In this document: one piece after another, positions 50,431-59,400 of the stretch
Numbering within the stretch: position 1 is the stretch's first letter
How the letters are laid out: each line of letters starts with the position of its first letter
Source: Sphingomonadales bacterium
GTDB lineage: Bacteria > Pseudomonadota > Alphaproteobacteria > Sphingomonadales > Sphingomonadaceae
Length of the DNA stretch: 64,000 bases
NCBI GenBank assembly: GCA_017309275.1
Contig: JAFKLT010000030.1
Coordinates: forward strand, 1-64,000
Reading direction: 5' to 3'
Program-made: the position numbers and the translations under genes
The notes under the pieces: model-generated
Told to the model about the DNA's origin: nothing
The model's input: only the letters and a program-made list of their open reading frames with translations
Database searches by the model: none

Positions 50431-52977
50431 ATGACGGTTCCGTCAAATCTGTCCGACGCCGCGGATATGGCGTCGATGGGGAGGTTCGCCTCCGGCTATT
50501 CGCGTTCCGGCCATGCCAAACGCTTTTGGGCCAAAAGCCTTGGAGGCGCCTCGCTCCTCGCCATGATCGCCCTCAGCCCGGCGACGGCGCACGCGCAGGC
50601 CACCGACGAGACGCCGGCAAGCACGCGAGCCGAGCGCAGCGCCATCCCCGATGATGAAATCATCGTCACCGCTCGCCGGACGCAGGAACGCCTCCTCGAC
50701 GTGCCCGTCGCGGCCGCCACATTGTCCAGCGAAGCGCTGCAGCGCTATGCAACCAGCGACCTGACCGAAATCGCGAACCAGGTCGTCGGCGTCCAGCTTA
50801 CCCGCACGCCGTCATCGTCGAGCGGCGGCAGCTTTTCCATTCGCGGCGTCGGCAACCTCGCCAACGACCTTGGCAACGAACAGCCCGTGGCGATGAACTT
50901 CGACGGCGTTCAGCTTACCCGCGGCCGCGTCGTCACCATGGCGCAGTTCGACATCCAGCGTATCGAGGTTCTGAAGGGACCGCAGGCGCTGTTCTTTGGA
51001 CGCAACAGCCCGGCCGGCGTGGTGTCGGTGCTCAGCCAGACGCCGACGCTGGGCGGCGGCATCGAAGGCTATGCCACCGCGCAATATCAGTTCAAGACCA
51101 ACACGCCGTCGATCGAGGGCGCGGTCACGCTGCCGGTGGCCGACAATTTCGCGGTCCGCGTCGCGGGACGCGTCAGCCGCATGCAGGACGGCTATCTGCG
51201 CTATGTCGCAGAACCGATCGCCGACCCGTTCCCGGCCGAAGCAGGCCTGATCCTGCCCGGTTCGGGATATGAATGGGGACCCGGAACCAAATCGAGCGCG
51301 GTGCGCGGAACGGCGCTGTGGAAACCGTCAGACAATCTCACCGTCACGCTGCGGTCGCTCTATTCGACCGAACGCAATCGCGGCGGTTCGGGCACGCGCG
51401 AAGTCGTCGCCTGTGGCGGCACGGCACCCACATCCTATGGTATCAGAGACCCGTTCGGCGACTGCACCGCGAACAACGTCACGTCGAACGGCCTGCCGCC
51501 GCTGCAGGTAACCCGCAACCTCTATAACGCACCGGAAGACGGCAAACCGTTCAGCAAGACGCGCGTTTCGCTCTCGTCGCTGACGTTCGACCTCTCGGTC
51601 GGGGCCATCGACCTCACCTCGGTGACCGGCTATTACAACTACAAGAACAGCGCTTTCGACAATTTCGACTATACGGTCTTTGGCCAGGCGACGAACACGC
51701 AGCGCGACAAGGGCTGGCAGTTCTCGCAGGAATTCCGCGCGGTCTCCAACTATGACGGGCCGGTAAATTTCTCCGCAGGCCTGTTCTATCAGAATGAACG
51801 GCGCGAATATGTCGCGGGCACGAAGATCGCGGCCCTCGGCCCGTTCACCGGCGCCGGTCCGTTCAACGGGATCTATGACACGCTGATCTCGACCGGGCAG
51901 AGCCGCGGCAAGACCTATTCGGCGTTCCTGCAGCTCCGCTGGTCGATCCTGGAAAATCTGGAACTCGCGGGCGGTGCTCGCTGGACGCGCGAAGACAAGT
52001 CGACCGACATCGGCAATATCTTCAACCGCCTGGCGTCCTTCTCGCCCGCCGGCTTCCGCTATCGTCCGAAGTTCGAGGGCGAGAATGTGTCGCCGGAAGC
52101 GACGCTGACGTGGAAAGTCACCCCCGACGTCACCATCTATGGCGCCTATAAGACCGGATATCTTTCGGGTGGTGCATCCAACCCGTCGACCGTCGCCAAT
52201 TATTCGACGCTTCCCGATCCCACCCGGCCGTTCCTGTTCGACGAGGAAACCGTCGAGGGCGGCGAAGTGGGCATCAAGGCATCGCTGCTGGGCGGGCGCC
52301 TGACCGGCGACCTTACGGCCTATCGCTACAATTACGACGGCCTGCAGGTGCAGACGTTCGATGCGACGACGACCTCCTTCTTCACCCAGAATGCGGGCGG
52401 CGCCCGTAACCAGGGCATCGAAGGACAGGTCCGGTTCAAGGCGACGCCGGATCTGACGCTGCGGCTCGCGGCCTCCTATGCCGACCTCAAGTTTACCGAC
52501 TTCGACGGCGCGCAATGCTATGCCGGCCAGACGGTGCTTCCGGTCCCGGCGCCCGGAGCCACCAAGGCCTCCGGCGCCTGCTACTCGACCGGTGTCGGTA
52601 CCGGCAAGGCGCGTTACATGACCGGCCTTCGCTATGGCCCCGCGCCGTTCCAGGCGATCGTCGGGGTGACGTACGAGACGCCGATTTCCAGCGATTGGGG
52701 GATCGGATTCAGCGTCGACGGCTATATCTACAACAAGACGCCGGCGTGGCAGATTCCTTACTCGCCGGGCCAGGAATCGCATGAACTCGTCAACGCGTCG
52801 CTGCGCCTGAACCGGCTGGACGACAGCTGGCAGTTCGCGCTGATCGCGACCAACCTGTTCGACAGCAACTGGCATCCGCCGGCGACGACCGACAAGCCGC
52901 TGGGCACGGCGGGCGACATCATGGCGGACTCGCCGGTACCGCGGCTCGTCACCTTGCAGGCGACGTTCCGCTTCTGA
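50431..52977 (+). CDS. TonB-dependent outer-membrane receptor
   Basis: An 848-residue receptor started at the ATG at 50431, which has GGGAGG eight bases upstream. A long basic N-region precedes the hydrophobic core, and the signal peptide ends AHA|Q after residue 55. The TonB box is DEIIVTARRTQE (75-86). The plug follows with SIRGVGN, IQRIEVLKGPQALFFGRNSPAGVVSV. The barrel ends LQATFRF with terminal Phe. The plug type with KGPQALFFGRNSPAGV is the large Iron-complex/organic-substrate receptor family common in sphingomonad catabolic clusters. It presumably takes up the island substrate. A strong terminator follows. Confidence 0.93.
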   Translation: MTVPSNLSDAADMASMGRFASGYSRSGHAKRFWAKSLGGASLLAMIALSPATAHAQATDETPASTRAERSAIPDDEIIVTARRTQERLLDVPVAAATLSSEALQRYATSDLTEIANQVVGVQLTRTPSSSSGGSFSIRGVGNLANDLGNEQPVAMNFDGVQLTRGRVVTMAQFDIQRIEVLKGPQALFFGRNSPAGVVSVLSQTPTLGGGIEGYATAQYQFKTNTPSIEGAVTLPVADNFAVRVAGRVSRMQDGYLRYVAEPIADPFPAEAGLILPGSGYEWGPGTKSSAVRGTALWKPSDNLTVTLRSLYSTERNRGGSGTREVVACGGTAPTSYGIRDPFGDCTANNVTSNGLPPLQVTRNLYNAPEDGKPFSKTRVSLSSLTFDLSVGAIDLTSVTGYYNYKNSAFDNFDYTVFGQATNTQRDKGWQFSQEFRAVSNYDGPVNFSAGLFYQNERREYVAGTKIAALGPFTGAGPFNGIYDTLISTGQSRGKTYSAFLQLRWSILENLELAGGARWTREDKSTDIGNIFNRLASFSPAGFRYRPKFEGENVSPEATLTWKVTPDVTIYGAYKTGYLSGGASNPSTVANYSTLPDPTRPFLFDEETVEGGEVGIKASLLGGRLTGDLTAYRYNYDGLQVQTFDATTTSFFTQNAGGARNQGIEGQVRFKATPDLTLRLAASYADLKFTDFDGAQCYAGQTVLPVPAPGATKASGACYSTGVGTGKARYMTGLRYGPAPFQAIVGVTYETPISSDWGIGFSVDGYIYNKTPAWQIPYSPGQESHELVNASLRLNRLDDSWQFALIATNLFDSNWHPPATTDKPLGTAGDIMADSPVPRLVTLQATFRF

Positions 52978-53011
52978 CGAAACAGTCCGGAGGGCACTCT
53001 CTAGGGCAACT

Positions 53012-53047
53012 GAGCGCCCCTCGATCCGAGGGGCGCTCTCTTTTTTT
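53012..53047 (+). terminator. Rho-independent terminator after the TonB receptor gene
   Basis: A perfect 12-base-pair stem, GAGCGCCCCTCG with CGAGGGGCGCTC, around a three-base loop, followed by TC and seven T residues. It separates the plus-strand receptor from the convergent SDR genes. Confidence 0.93.
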
Positions 53048-53133
53048 GGGCAAGGCCTCTTTTTGGGGCAAAGCGCGAAAGCGATCGCCGGCCGCGCATG
53101 GCCGACGACAGGATCGGATCACAGGGGAAAGGG

Positions 53134-53871
53134 TCAGCCCAGCGAGGGCGAGATCGCCCGGGCGGGCACGTCCTTCTTGACGATCAACCGCGTCTCGCCG
53201 GTCGCACCGCGGAGCAGCAAGTCGATGACCTCCAGCGCCACATCCTTCGGCTCCAGACTGTCCGGTCCGTGCAGTTCCGGCGGGAACAGGTCGCTCGTGA
53301 AGCCGCCCGGGCAAATCGCGTTGAAGCGGACGGGGCCCGACGGATACGCCGCCCCCAGGCTGCGCACCAGCCCCACAAGCGCATGTTTCGTGGACGAATA
53401 GACCGGGTCGAACGGGATCGGCATCATGCCGCCCATCGAGCTAGTGATCGTCACGGCACCCCCGGCGCTCCGCGCCATGTGCGGGACCAGGGCCTGGAGC
53501 CCGAACATCACGCCGTCGATATTCACACGGCGCAGAGCCTCATAGCGGCCCAGCGTAAAATCCTCGATCGGCGGGACCGACAGGGCAACGTCAAGCGGTC
53601 GGCTCATGATCCCGGCGTTCAGATGCGCATAGCGGACCGGACCAAGTTCGGCCGTGACCGCGTCGACCGCCGTCGCCCACTGCTCGGCCGCGCCGACATC
53701 GACGCGCCAGAAGCGGCCACCCGCCGCGCGCGCGACGGCAATGCCGTCCCTCTCGTTGACGTCGAATATCGCGACGCGCGCGCCGGCCCGCGCGGCCTCG
53801 ACCGCCACCGCGGCGCCCAGGCCGGTCGCACCGCCGGTGATCAGCAGGGTCTGCCCCTCGAAATCCGCCAT
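53134..53871 (-). CDS. SDR family oxidoreductase
   Basis: A 245-residue SDR: ITGGATGLGAAVAVEAARAG at the cofactor site, acidic AIFDVNERDG (NAD), NAG in LNAGIMS, Ser in TSSMGGMM and the YSSTK Tyr-Lys pair. PGGFTSDLFPPE follows the active site. It is 29 bases downstream of the next SDR gene on the minus strand, so the two form a short operon read away from the P450 gene. It probably acts on alcohols or ketones of the island substrate. Confidence 0.88.
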   Translation of the reverse strand: MADFEGQTLLITGGATGLGAAVAVEAARAGARVAIFDVNERDGIAVARAAGGRFWRVDVGAAEQWATAVDAVTAELGPVRYAHLNAGIMSRPLDVALSVPPIEDFTLGRYEALRRVNIDGVMFGLQALVPHMARSAGGAVTITSSMGGMMPIPFDPVYSSTKHALVGLVRSLGAAYPSGPVRFNAICPGGFTSDLFPPELHGPDSLEPKDVALEVIDLLLRGATGETRLIVKKDVPARAISPSLG

Positions 53872-53900
53872 ATGCTATCCCCCGAAACTGCGGAATGCCG

Positions 53901-54608
53901 TCAGTCGGCCGCGATCAGCCCCAGCCGCTGTCCCAGTCCGCGAGCGGCGGCGTCGGGGAAAAGCTCGTCGACCCCGCCCTTCGCCAGCGCGTCCAGCACG
54001 GCGCCGGTCAGGACGCTCGGCGGGTTGAGCAGCGCCTTGTCGGTGGATTCCAGATGCATCTCGGTATCGTATCCGCCCGCGTAGACGGCCATCACGCCGA
54101 CGCCGATGTCGGCCAGATCGACACGCAGCCCCTGCGTCATCGACCGGGCGGCCGCCTTCGACGCGTTATAGGTGCCGACCAGGGGCATATAGACCAGCGC
54201 CGCGATCGACAGGATGTTGACGATCGTCCCCTGCGACCGCGCCAGCGCCGGCGCGAAGGCGCGCGCCATCGCGAGCGGGCCGAAATAATTCACCTCCATC
54301 TCGTGCCGCGCCTGATCGAGATCGGGGGCACTCAGAAAGCCAGCATAATGGAGAACGCCCGCGTTGTTGACGAGCACCGTCACGTCGCTGGCGTCACGCG
54401 CCGCGCGGGCGACCTCGTCGGGCTTGGTCGTGTCGACGATGATGGGATGGACGCGCGGATCGATCGCGGCGACGGTCGCGGCGGCGCCTTCGTTGCGTAC
54501 GCCGGCATAGATTTTCGGCGCACCGGCCTCGAGAAACGCATCGATGAAAGCCCGGCCGATACCGCGTGAAGAGCCGGTGATCAGCGGCCGACATTGCTCG
54601 AAACTCAT
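53901..54608 (-). CDS. SDR family oxidoreductase, paralogue of the SDR at 44174
   Basis: A 235-residue SDR: LITGSSRGIGRAFIDAF, then KIYAGVRN after strand 2 (NADP-type), NNAG in LVNNAGVLHY, Ser in NILSIAAL and YNASKAAARS. It shares the layout and the KIY-x-G-x-R motif with the SDR at 44174, so the two are a duplicated pair that may act on related positions or stereoisomers. It is divergent from the P450 gene across a 361-base spacer with two boxes. Confidence 0.88.
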   Translation of the reverse strand: MSFEQCRPLITGSSRGIGRAFIDAFLEAGAPKIYAGVRNEGAAATVAAIDPRVHPIIVDTTKPDEVARAARDASDVTVLVNNAGVLHYAGFLSAPDLDQARHEMEVNYFGPLAMARAFAPALARSQGTIVNILSIAALVYMPLVGTYNASKAAARSMTQGLRVDLADIGVGVMAVYAGGYDTEMHLESTDKALLNPPSVLTGAVLDALAKGGVDELFPDAAARGLGQRLGLIAAD

Positions 54609-54969
54609 GCATCTCTCCCGATATGCTTGATTGTCATGCGCCGCGGGATGCCCCGCGGATCGGTTCGGCTCGCATGGCTTTCGATGTCCGTCCCGACAAA
54701 AATAGCGTATGAGATATTTTTATACACAGCGCAAGCAAGCGGCGCCGCAAATCGGACGCAAAACCCCCGCGCGCCGGCAATCGACAAACCAGCGCGCGCT
54801 GACGTATCGACAATTTTCCCATGATTTTTGTATGTTTCGCGATTGCGAGAGAAGCGCATCCGATCGAGGCTCCAGCCTTGACAAGAATAAAGCGCGTGAT
54901 ATTTTTTGACTCGGTGCAAAGACACCGCACGCGGAGGCGAAGCCTTCGCCATACGGGAGAGTGAGGATA
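54609..54969. promoter_or_regulatory. Divergent promoter region with two island boxes (SDR operon / P450)
   Basis: This 361-base gap has no convincing gene. It holds two similar ~40-base direct repeats. One is near 54696-54725 (box AATAGCGTATGAGATA at 54701-54716). The other is near 54880-54910 (box TAAAGCGCGTGATA at 54888-54901, 12 of 14 consensus positions). Both start with GACAA and run into a T-rich tract. The second is preceded by TTGACA (54878-54883) and sits in the spacer/-10 zone of a promoter facing the P450. Confidence 0.5.
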
Positions 54970-56202
54970 ATGAGTTTGGGGAAGACCTGTCCTGTCGAAG
55001 GAGTTGTCGAAGTCGACATGAACGCGGAGGAATTCGCGGAGAACTTCAAAGACATATACACGCAGATGCACGCCAGCGGCTGCCCCTATGCGCACTCGAC
55101 CGCGGGCGATTTCTACGCGATCGGCAAGCATAAGGACATTGTCACCGCCTGCACCAACACCAAATTGTGGAGCAGCAAGCTGGGCCCGGCGCTGCAATAT
55201 CAATCGCCCGAAACGCCGGGCGTGCTCGTCAGCGTCGATCCGCCCGAACACACGTTCGAGGCCCGCCTCGTCGGCAAGGCCTTTTCCCGCACCTATTTCG
55301 AGTCGTTCATTCCGGGCATCAAGGCGTTCCTCAACGAGCGCATCGACAGCTTTTTCGCCAACGGCCGGTGCGACATTCACAAGGAAATTTCGGAGCCGCT
55401 GCCGCTGTGGGTGATCTTCGCCATGTTCGGCAAGGCGATCGATGACGACGGTATCGAGGCCTATCGCGAAGGCTTCGTCGGATCGATCGGCCAGATGCTG
55501 GCCCCGAACCCCGTGCGCCCGCCCTCGCGCAACGCGTTCGCGGACAGCTTTCTTTCGGACCATCTGGCCGACGTGAAGCGCAAGCTGGCGTCGGGCGAAG
55601 CGCAGCCCGACGACAATCTGCTGACCCGCTTCATCACCACCGAGCTCGACGGGCGACGGCTGACCGACGACAAGATCCTCGCCTTCTGCAACTTCCTGCT
55701 CGCGGCGGGCAGCGGCACGACGACGATCCTGCTGTCGAACCTGCTCTATCAACTGCTGAACGCGCCGGACCAGTTCGAGAAGCTGAAGGCGAACCCCGAT
55801 CTGGTCCCGCTTGCGATCGAGGAATGCCTCCGCGTCGAAGCGCCGCTGCACGGCCTGTTCCGGACGAACAACGAGGAAGTCACCGTCGGCCCGCTGACCA
55901 TTCAGCCCGACACCAAGGTGATGATGATGTGGGCGGCCGCCAACCTCGACCCCACCGTGTTCCCGAACCCCGAGAAATTCGACCTCGACCGCGATCTGGC
56001 GGATGTCCGCAAGCATCTGGCGTTCGGATACGGGATCCACATCTGCCGCGGCGCGCCGCTGTCGCGCATCGAAGCGCGGCTGTTCCTGGAAACGGTGCTC
56101 GAGCGGCTGCCCAACCTTCGCTTCGACGGCCCGATGAAGAAGGATCACCGTATCCCGATCTTCAACGGCATCGGCGAATTGCCCGTCGCCTGGGACGTCT
56201 GA
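54970..56202 (+). CDS. Cytochrome P450 (bacterial class I type)
   Basis: A 410-residue soluble P450 started at the ATG at 54970 after GAGGATA. The I-helix oxygen-binding motif is AAGSGTTT (AGSGTT at residues 246-251), the K-helix ExxR is Glu285-x2-Arg288 in EECLRVE, and the heme loop FGYGIHICRG places the axial ligand at Cys359. There is no reductase domain or membrane anchor, so it needs a ferredoxin (49858) and a reductase (18114). Length and I-helix resemble CYP101/CYP108-like terpene and related hydroxylases. It probably performs a first hydroxylation or side-chain oxidation. The exact CYP family is not readable here. Confidence 0.94.
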   Translation: MSLGKTCPVEGVVEVDMNAEEFAENFKDIYTQMHASGCPYAHSTAGDFYAIGKHKDIVTACTNTKLWSSKLGPALQYQSPETPGVLVSVDPPEHTFEARLVGKAFSRTYFESFIPGIKAFLNERIDSFFANGRCDIHKEISEPLPLWVIFAMFGKAIDDDGIEAYREGFVGSIGQMLAPNPVRPPSRNAFADSFLSDHLADVKRKLASGEAQPDDNLLTRFITTELDGRRLTDDKILAFCNFLLAAGSGTTTILLSNLLYQLLNAPDQFEKLKANPDLVPLAIEECLRVEAPLHGLFRTNNEEVTVGPLTIQPDTKVMMMWAAANLDPTVFPNPEKFDLDRDLADVRKHLAFGYGIHICRGAPLSRIEARLFLETVLERLPNLRFDGPMKKDHRIPIFNGIGELPVAWDV

Positions 56203-56221
56203 GGCGCACAAGGATCATCGA

Positions 56222-56249
56222 CCGCTCGTCGCTTCAAGGCGGCGAGCGG
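56222..56249. other. Hairpin in the P450-oxidoreductase gap
   Basis: CCGCTCG plus TCGC pair with GCGG plus CGAGCGG (11 pairs, one wobble) around a six-base loop. It lies just before the upstream candidate ATG (56255) of the next gene, which would hinder that start and favours the ATG at 56279. Confidence 0.45.
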
Positions 56250-56278
56250 ACCCCATGCAGATCAATCAGGATATGGCG

Positions 56279-57292
56279 ATGAACGAAAAGGCGCGGACTG
56301 TTGTTTTGGCCCGGCGGCCCGGACCGGATATTTCGGTCGATGATTTTGCGCTGGTGGACCAGCCCCTTCCCGAACCGGGCGAAGGCCAGGTGCGCGTTCG
56401 CAATCGCTACATCAGCGTCGATCCCTATATGCGGCTGGCGCTGAGCGACCGCAACGGCGTGAGCGCGGCCAAGCCGCTGGGCGAAGCGATGACCGGCGGC
56501 GCGGTCGGCGTCGTCGAGGCATCGCGGGCGCCTGCCCTGCCCCCCGGGACCATGGTGACCAGCCAGTTTGGCTGGCGCGACCGCTTCGTCGCGGACGCAT
56601 CCGCCGTCCAGGCCGTAAGCGCGGAAGGCGTCCAGCCGAGCTGGTATCTGGGCCTGTTGGGGCTGACCGGCATGACCGCCTATGCCGGGATCGAATATAT
56701 TCTGGCCCCCGCGGCCGGAGAGACGATTTTCGTCTCGGGCGCCGCCGGCGCGGTCGGATCGGTGGCGGCACAGCTTGCCAAGCAGCGCGGCTGCCGCGTG
56801 ATTGCCACCGCGGGCACGGACGAGAAGGTCGCCTGGCTGAAGGATGTCTTGCATCTCGACGCGGTGGCCAATTATGCGACCACCGACCTTGCCGCCTTTC
56901 TGGCCCGGGAATGTCCCGGCGGGATCGACCATTATTTCGACAATGTCGGCGGCCCCACATTGGATGCCGCGATCACGGCGATGAAGCCCAAGGGCCGGAT
57001 CGTCGTCTGCGGCGCGATCTCGCAATATAATACGCCCAACTATTGCGCCGGACCGGGCGAGTTCTTCAAGATTTCCGAGAAGGGCATCACCATCGTCGGG
57101 CTAAACGTCGGCATGTGGTTCGACCGGGGCAAGGAAGCGTTCGGCGACCTCGCGCAGCGCGTCGCCACCGGCAAGCTGATCTGGGAAGAAACGATAGTCG
57201 AGGGGCTGGACAACGCCCCGCAGGCCTTTGTGTCGCTGTTCTCGGGCCAGAACAGGGGAAAGATGGTCGTCGCGGTCGATCCAGCGCGCTGA
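56279..57292 (+). CDS. NADP-dependent MDR oxidoreductase (LTB4DH/CurA-like)
   Basis: A 337-residue zinc-independent medium-chain reductase. Landmarks are VDPYMRLALSDR, GGAVGVVEAS, LGLTGMTAYAGIEYILAP, and the NADP motif VSGAAGAVGSVAAQLAKQRG; DNVGGPTLDAAITAMKPKGRI is typical of leukotriene-B4-dehydrogenase and curcumin-reductase-like enzymes. These reduce the double bond of an alpha,beta-unsaturated ketone. I chose the ATG at 56279 (AGGA eight bases upstream; family-like MNEKARTVVLARRP); 56255 is the alternative. It lies between the P450 and the flavin enoate reductase, consistent with stepwise ring reduction. Confidence 0.9.
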   Translation: MNEKARTVVLARRPGPDISVDDFALVDQPLPEPGEGQVRVRNRYISVDPYMRLALSDRNGVSAAKPLGEAMTGGAVGVVEASRAPALPPGTMVTSQFGWRDRFVADASAVQAVSAEGVQPSWYLGLLGLTGMTAYAGIEYILAPAAGETIFVSGAAGAVGSVAAQLAKQRGCRVIATAGTDEKVAWLKDVLHLDAVANYATTDLAAFLARECPGGIDHYFDNVGGPTLDAAITAMKPKGRIVVCGAISQYNTPNYCAGPGEFFKISEKGITIVGLNVGMWFDRGKEAFGDLAQRVATGKLIWEETIVEGLDNAPQAFVSLFSGQNRGKMVVAVDPAR

Positions 57293-57313
57293 TCGAGCAG
57301 ATCGGAAGAAATC

Positions 57314-59287
57314 ATGGCTTTCACGCATATCATGACGCCAATCCGCATCGGTTCGGTCGAGATCAAGAACCGGGTGTTCCGTTCGGCGCACACGACCGCG
57401 ATCGGCGGGGGCACGCTGAGCGACGACCTGATCGCCTATCATGAGGCGCGCGCGAAGGGCGGCGTCGGATTGAGCGTGATCGAGGCGATGTCGGTTCACC
57501 CATCCTCGCTCGCCGCGCTCAACATGATCGACCCCTCGCTGGCCGAAAAATATCCGCGCATGATGGACCGGCTGCGGCCCCACGGAATGCGCGTGTTCCA
57601 GCAATTGTTCCACGCCGGCCAGCATGGCAGGACGCTCGACGGATCGCCGCCCTGGGCCCCGTCCGACCAGCCGGGCGTGACCAGCGGTATCGCCCCCATT
57701 CCCATGACGAAGACGATGATCGACACGATGGTGGGCGCCTATGCCGCCGCGTCGGCCAAGCTCGAGCAATGGGGCTGCGAGGGCGTCGAGTTTCATTGCG
57801 GGCACGGCTTTCTTCCCCAGCAATTCCTGTCCCGCTACGCCAATGATCGCACCGACGATTATGGCGGATCGCCGGAAAATCGTGCGCGTTTCACGGTGGA
57901 AGCGCTCGCTGCGATCCGCGCGAGCGTGAGCAAGGATTTCGTCGTCGGCATCCGCCTGTCGCCCGACATGCTGGAAGGCGGCGTCGATGTTGCGGACAAT
58001 CTGGCCCTTGCGAAGCTGGTCGAGGAAGCCGGCCTGGTAGACTATGTCAGCATCTCGTCGGGCACGTTCCAGACGATGGACAAGACCATCGGCGGGATGC
58101 ACGAGCCGATGGGTTTCGAACTGCCCGTGACGACGCCGATCACCTCGCAGCTCAAGGTTCCGACGATGATCGTCGGACGGTTCCGCACGCTCGAGGAGGC
58201 CGATCAGGCAATCCGCGCCGGCGATGGCGACATGGTCGCGATGGTGCGCGCGACGATTGCCGAGCCCGACCTCGTCCGAAAGACGCTGGATGGCCACCCC
58301 GAGCAGGTTCGCCCCTGCATCGGCTGCAACCAGGGGTGCATCGGCCAGCTGCAGGCGCCGCCGAACCGCATGGGCTGCGTCGTCAATCCCGCGGTCGGAT
58401 ATGAGCAGACGATGGGCGACGACCGGCTCGCCGTGTCGGAGCAGCCCACGAAGATACTCGTCATCGGTGGCGGCCCGGCCGGGCTGGAGGCGGCCCGCGT
58501 CGCCGCACTGCGCGGGCACAAGGTCGTGCTGGCGGAAGCCGAATCCGACCTGGGCGGCACCGCCAAGATCGCCGCCGCCGCTCCGACGCGTGCCGGCATC
58601 CGCGACATATTGGTCTGGCTGCAGGACGAGGTCTATCGCCTTGGCGTCGATGTGCGCACCAGCAGCTATCTGGACATCGACGACATCCTGCTCGAAGCGC
58701 CGGACAAGGTCATTCTGGCGACCGGATCGATGCCGCGTATGGACGGCATCCAGCTTTCCAATCCGGGGGAACCGATAAGCGGCTTCGATCAGCCGCACGT
58801 TCTGTCGTCGAACGACCTGTTCCTGTCGCCGCACCGCAACCCCGGAAAGTCGGCGGTGGTGATCGACGACAGCGGCCATTACGAAGCGATCGCGTGCGCC
58901 GAATATCTGATGGAGCGCGGCGTCGAGGTCACGTTCGTCACCCGCCACATTTCCTTCGCGCCGCTGGTCGAGAGCGCGCTGATGACCGAACCCGCGCTCC
59001 GCCGCTTGAGCGAGGGGCATTTCACCCTCCACACGCGAATGCGGGCGCTCGCCATCGGGCCGGATCATGTCGTGATCGCACCGACCTTTCTGCCGGCGAA
59101 CAGCAACCGGACGATCAGCGTGCCGGCCGACACGGTCATATTCGTTTCAAGAAACCGGCCGAGCCGCGATCTGGCAGAGGCGCTGCGGGAGCAGGGTGTC
59201 GCCGTATCGCTGGTCGGCGACGCCAATGCCCCGCGCTTCCTTCTCGCCGCCATCCGCGAGGGAAATCAGGCCGGCGCCGCGGCCTGA
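57314..59287 (+). CDS. FMN/[4Fe-4S]/FAD enoate reductase (2,4-dienoyl-CoA reductase / OYE family)
   Basis: A 657-residue multidomain flavoenzyme. The N-terminal old-yellow-enzyme barrel (residues 1-330) has QQLFHAGQHGR, EFHCGHGFLPQQFLSRYANDRTDDYGGS and IVGRFRT. The [4Fe-4S] site is Cys335, Cys338, Cys342 and Cys355. The FAD/NAD(P)H part begins ILVIGGGPAGLEAAR at about residue 381. This is the layout of FadH, trimethylamine dehydrogenase and the bile-acid BaiCD/BaiH enzymes. It reduces a conjugated C=C of an enone or dienoyl-CoA. Together with the MDR reductase just upstream it points to reduction of unsaturated cyclic ketones or enoyl-CoAs. Confidence 0.92.
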   Translation: MAFTHIMTPIRIGSVEIKNRVFRSAHTTAIGGGTLSDDLIAYHEARAKGGVGLSVIEAMSVHPSSLAALNMIDPSLAEKYPRMMDRLRPHGMRVFQQLFHAGQHGRTLDGSPPWAPSDQPGVTSGIAPIPMTKTMIDTMVGAYAAASAKLEQWGCEGVEFHCGHGFLPQQFLSRYANDRTDDYGGSPENRARFTVEALAAIRASVSKDFVVGIRLSPDMLEGGVDVADNLALAKLVEEAGLVDYVSISSGTFQTMDKTIGGMHEPMGFELPVTTPITSQLKVPTMIVGRFRTLEEADQAIRAGDGDMVAMVRATIAEPDLVRKTLDGHPEQVRPCIGCNQGCIGQLQAPPNRMGCVVNPAVGYEQTMGDDRLAVSEQPTKILVIGGGPAGLEAARVAALRGHKVVLAEAESDLGGTAKIAAAAPTRAGIRDILVWLQDEVYRLGVDVRTSSYLDIDDILLEAPDKVILATGSMPRMDGIQLSNPGEPISGFDQPHVLSSNDLFLSPHRNPGKSAVVIDDSGHYEAIACAEYLMERGVEVTFVTRHISFAPLVESALMTEPALRRLSEGHFTLHTRMRALAIGPDHVVIAPTFLPANSNRTISVPADTVIFVSRNRPSRDLAEALREQGVAVSLVGDANAPRFLLAAIREGNQAGAAA

Positions 59288-59329
59288 ACCGGAACCGATA
59301 CCGACGCGACATCCATTTTCTTGCAAATG

Positions 59330-59343
59330 TATTGCGCGTTATA
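59330..59343. promoter_or_regulatory. Best-matching island box, upstream of the DUF35-thiolase operon
   Basis: TATTGCGCGTTATA matches 13 of 14 positions of the consensus and runs into TAAATGA. It is the only regulatory signal seen in the 113-base gap before the DUF35 gene. Confidence 0.5.
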
Positions 59344-59400
59344 TAAATGATTCGCTGATACAGGGAACCAGGCACAGCGCCGGCAGGAATGGGTGGGGAT

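Noticed and set aside
54605-54952. 115-codon minus-strand frame in the SDR/P450 spacer
   Set aside because: No family resemblance, no ribosome site, and it covers the two promoter boxes; treated as non-coding.
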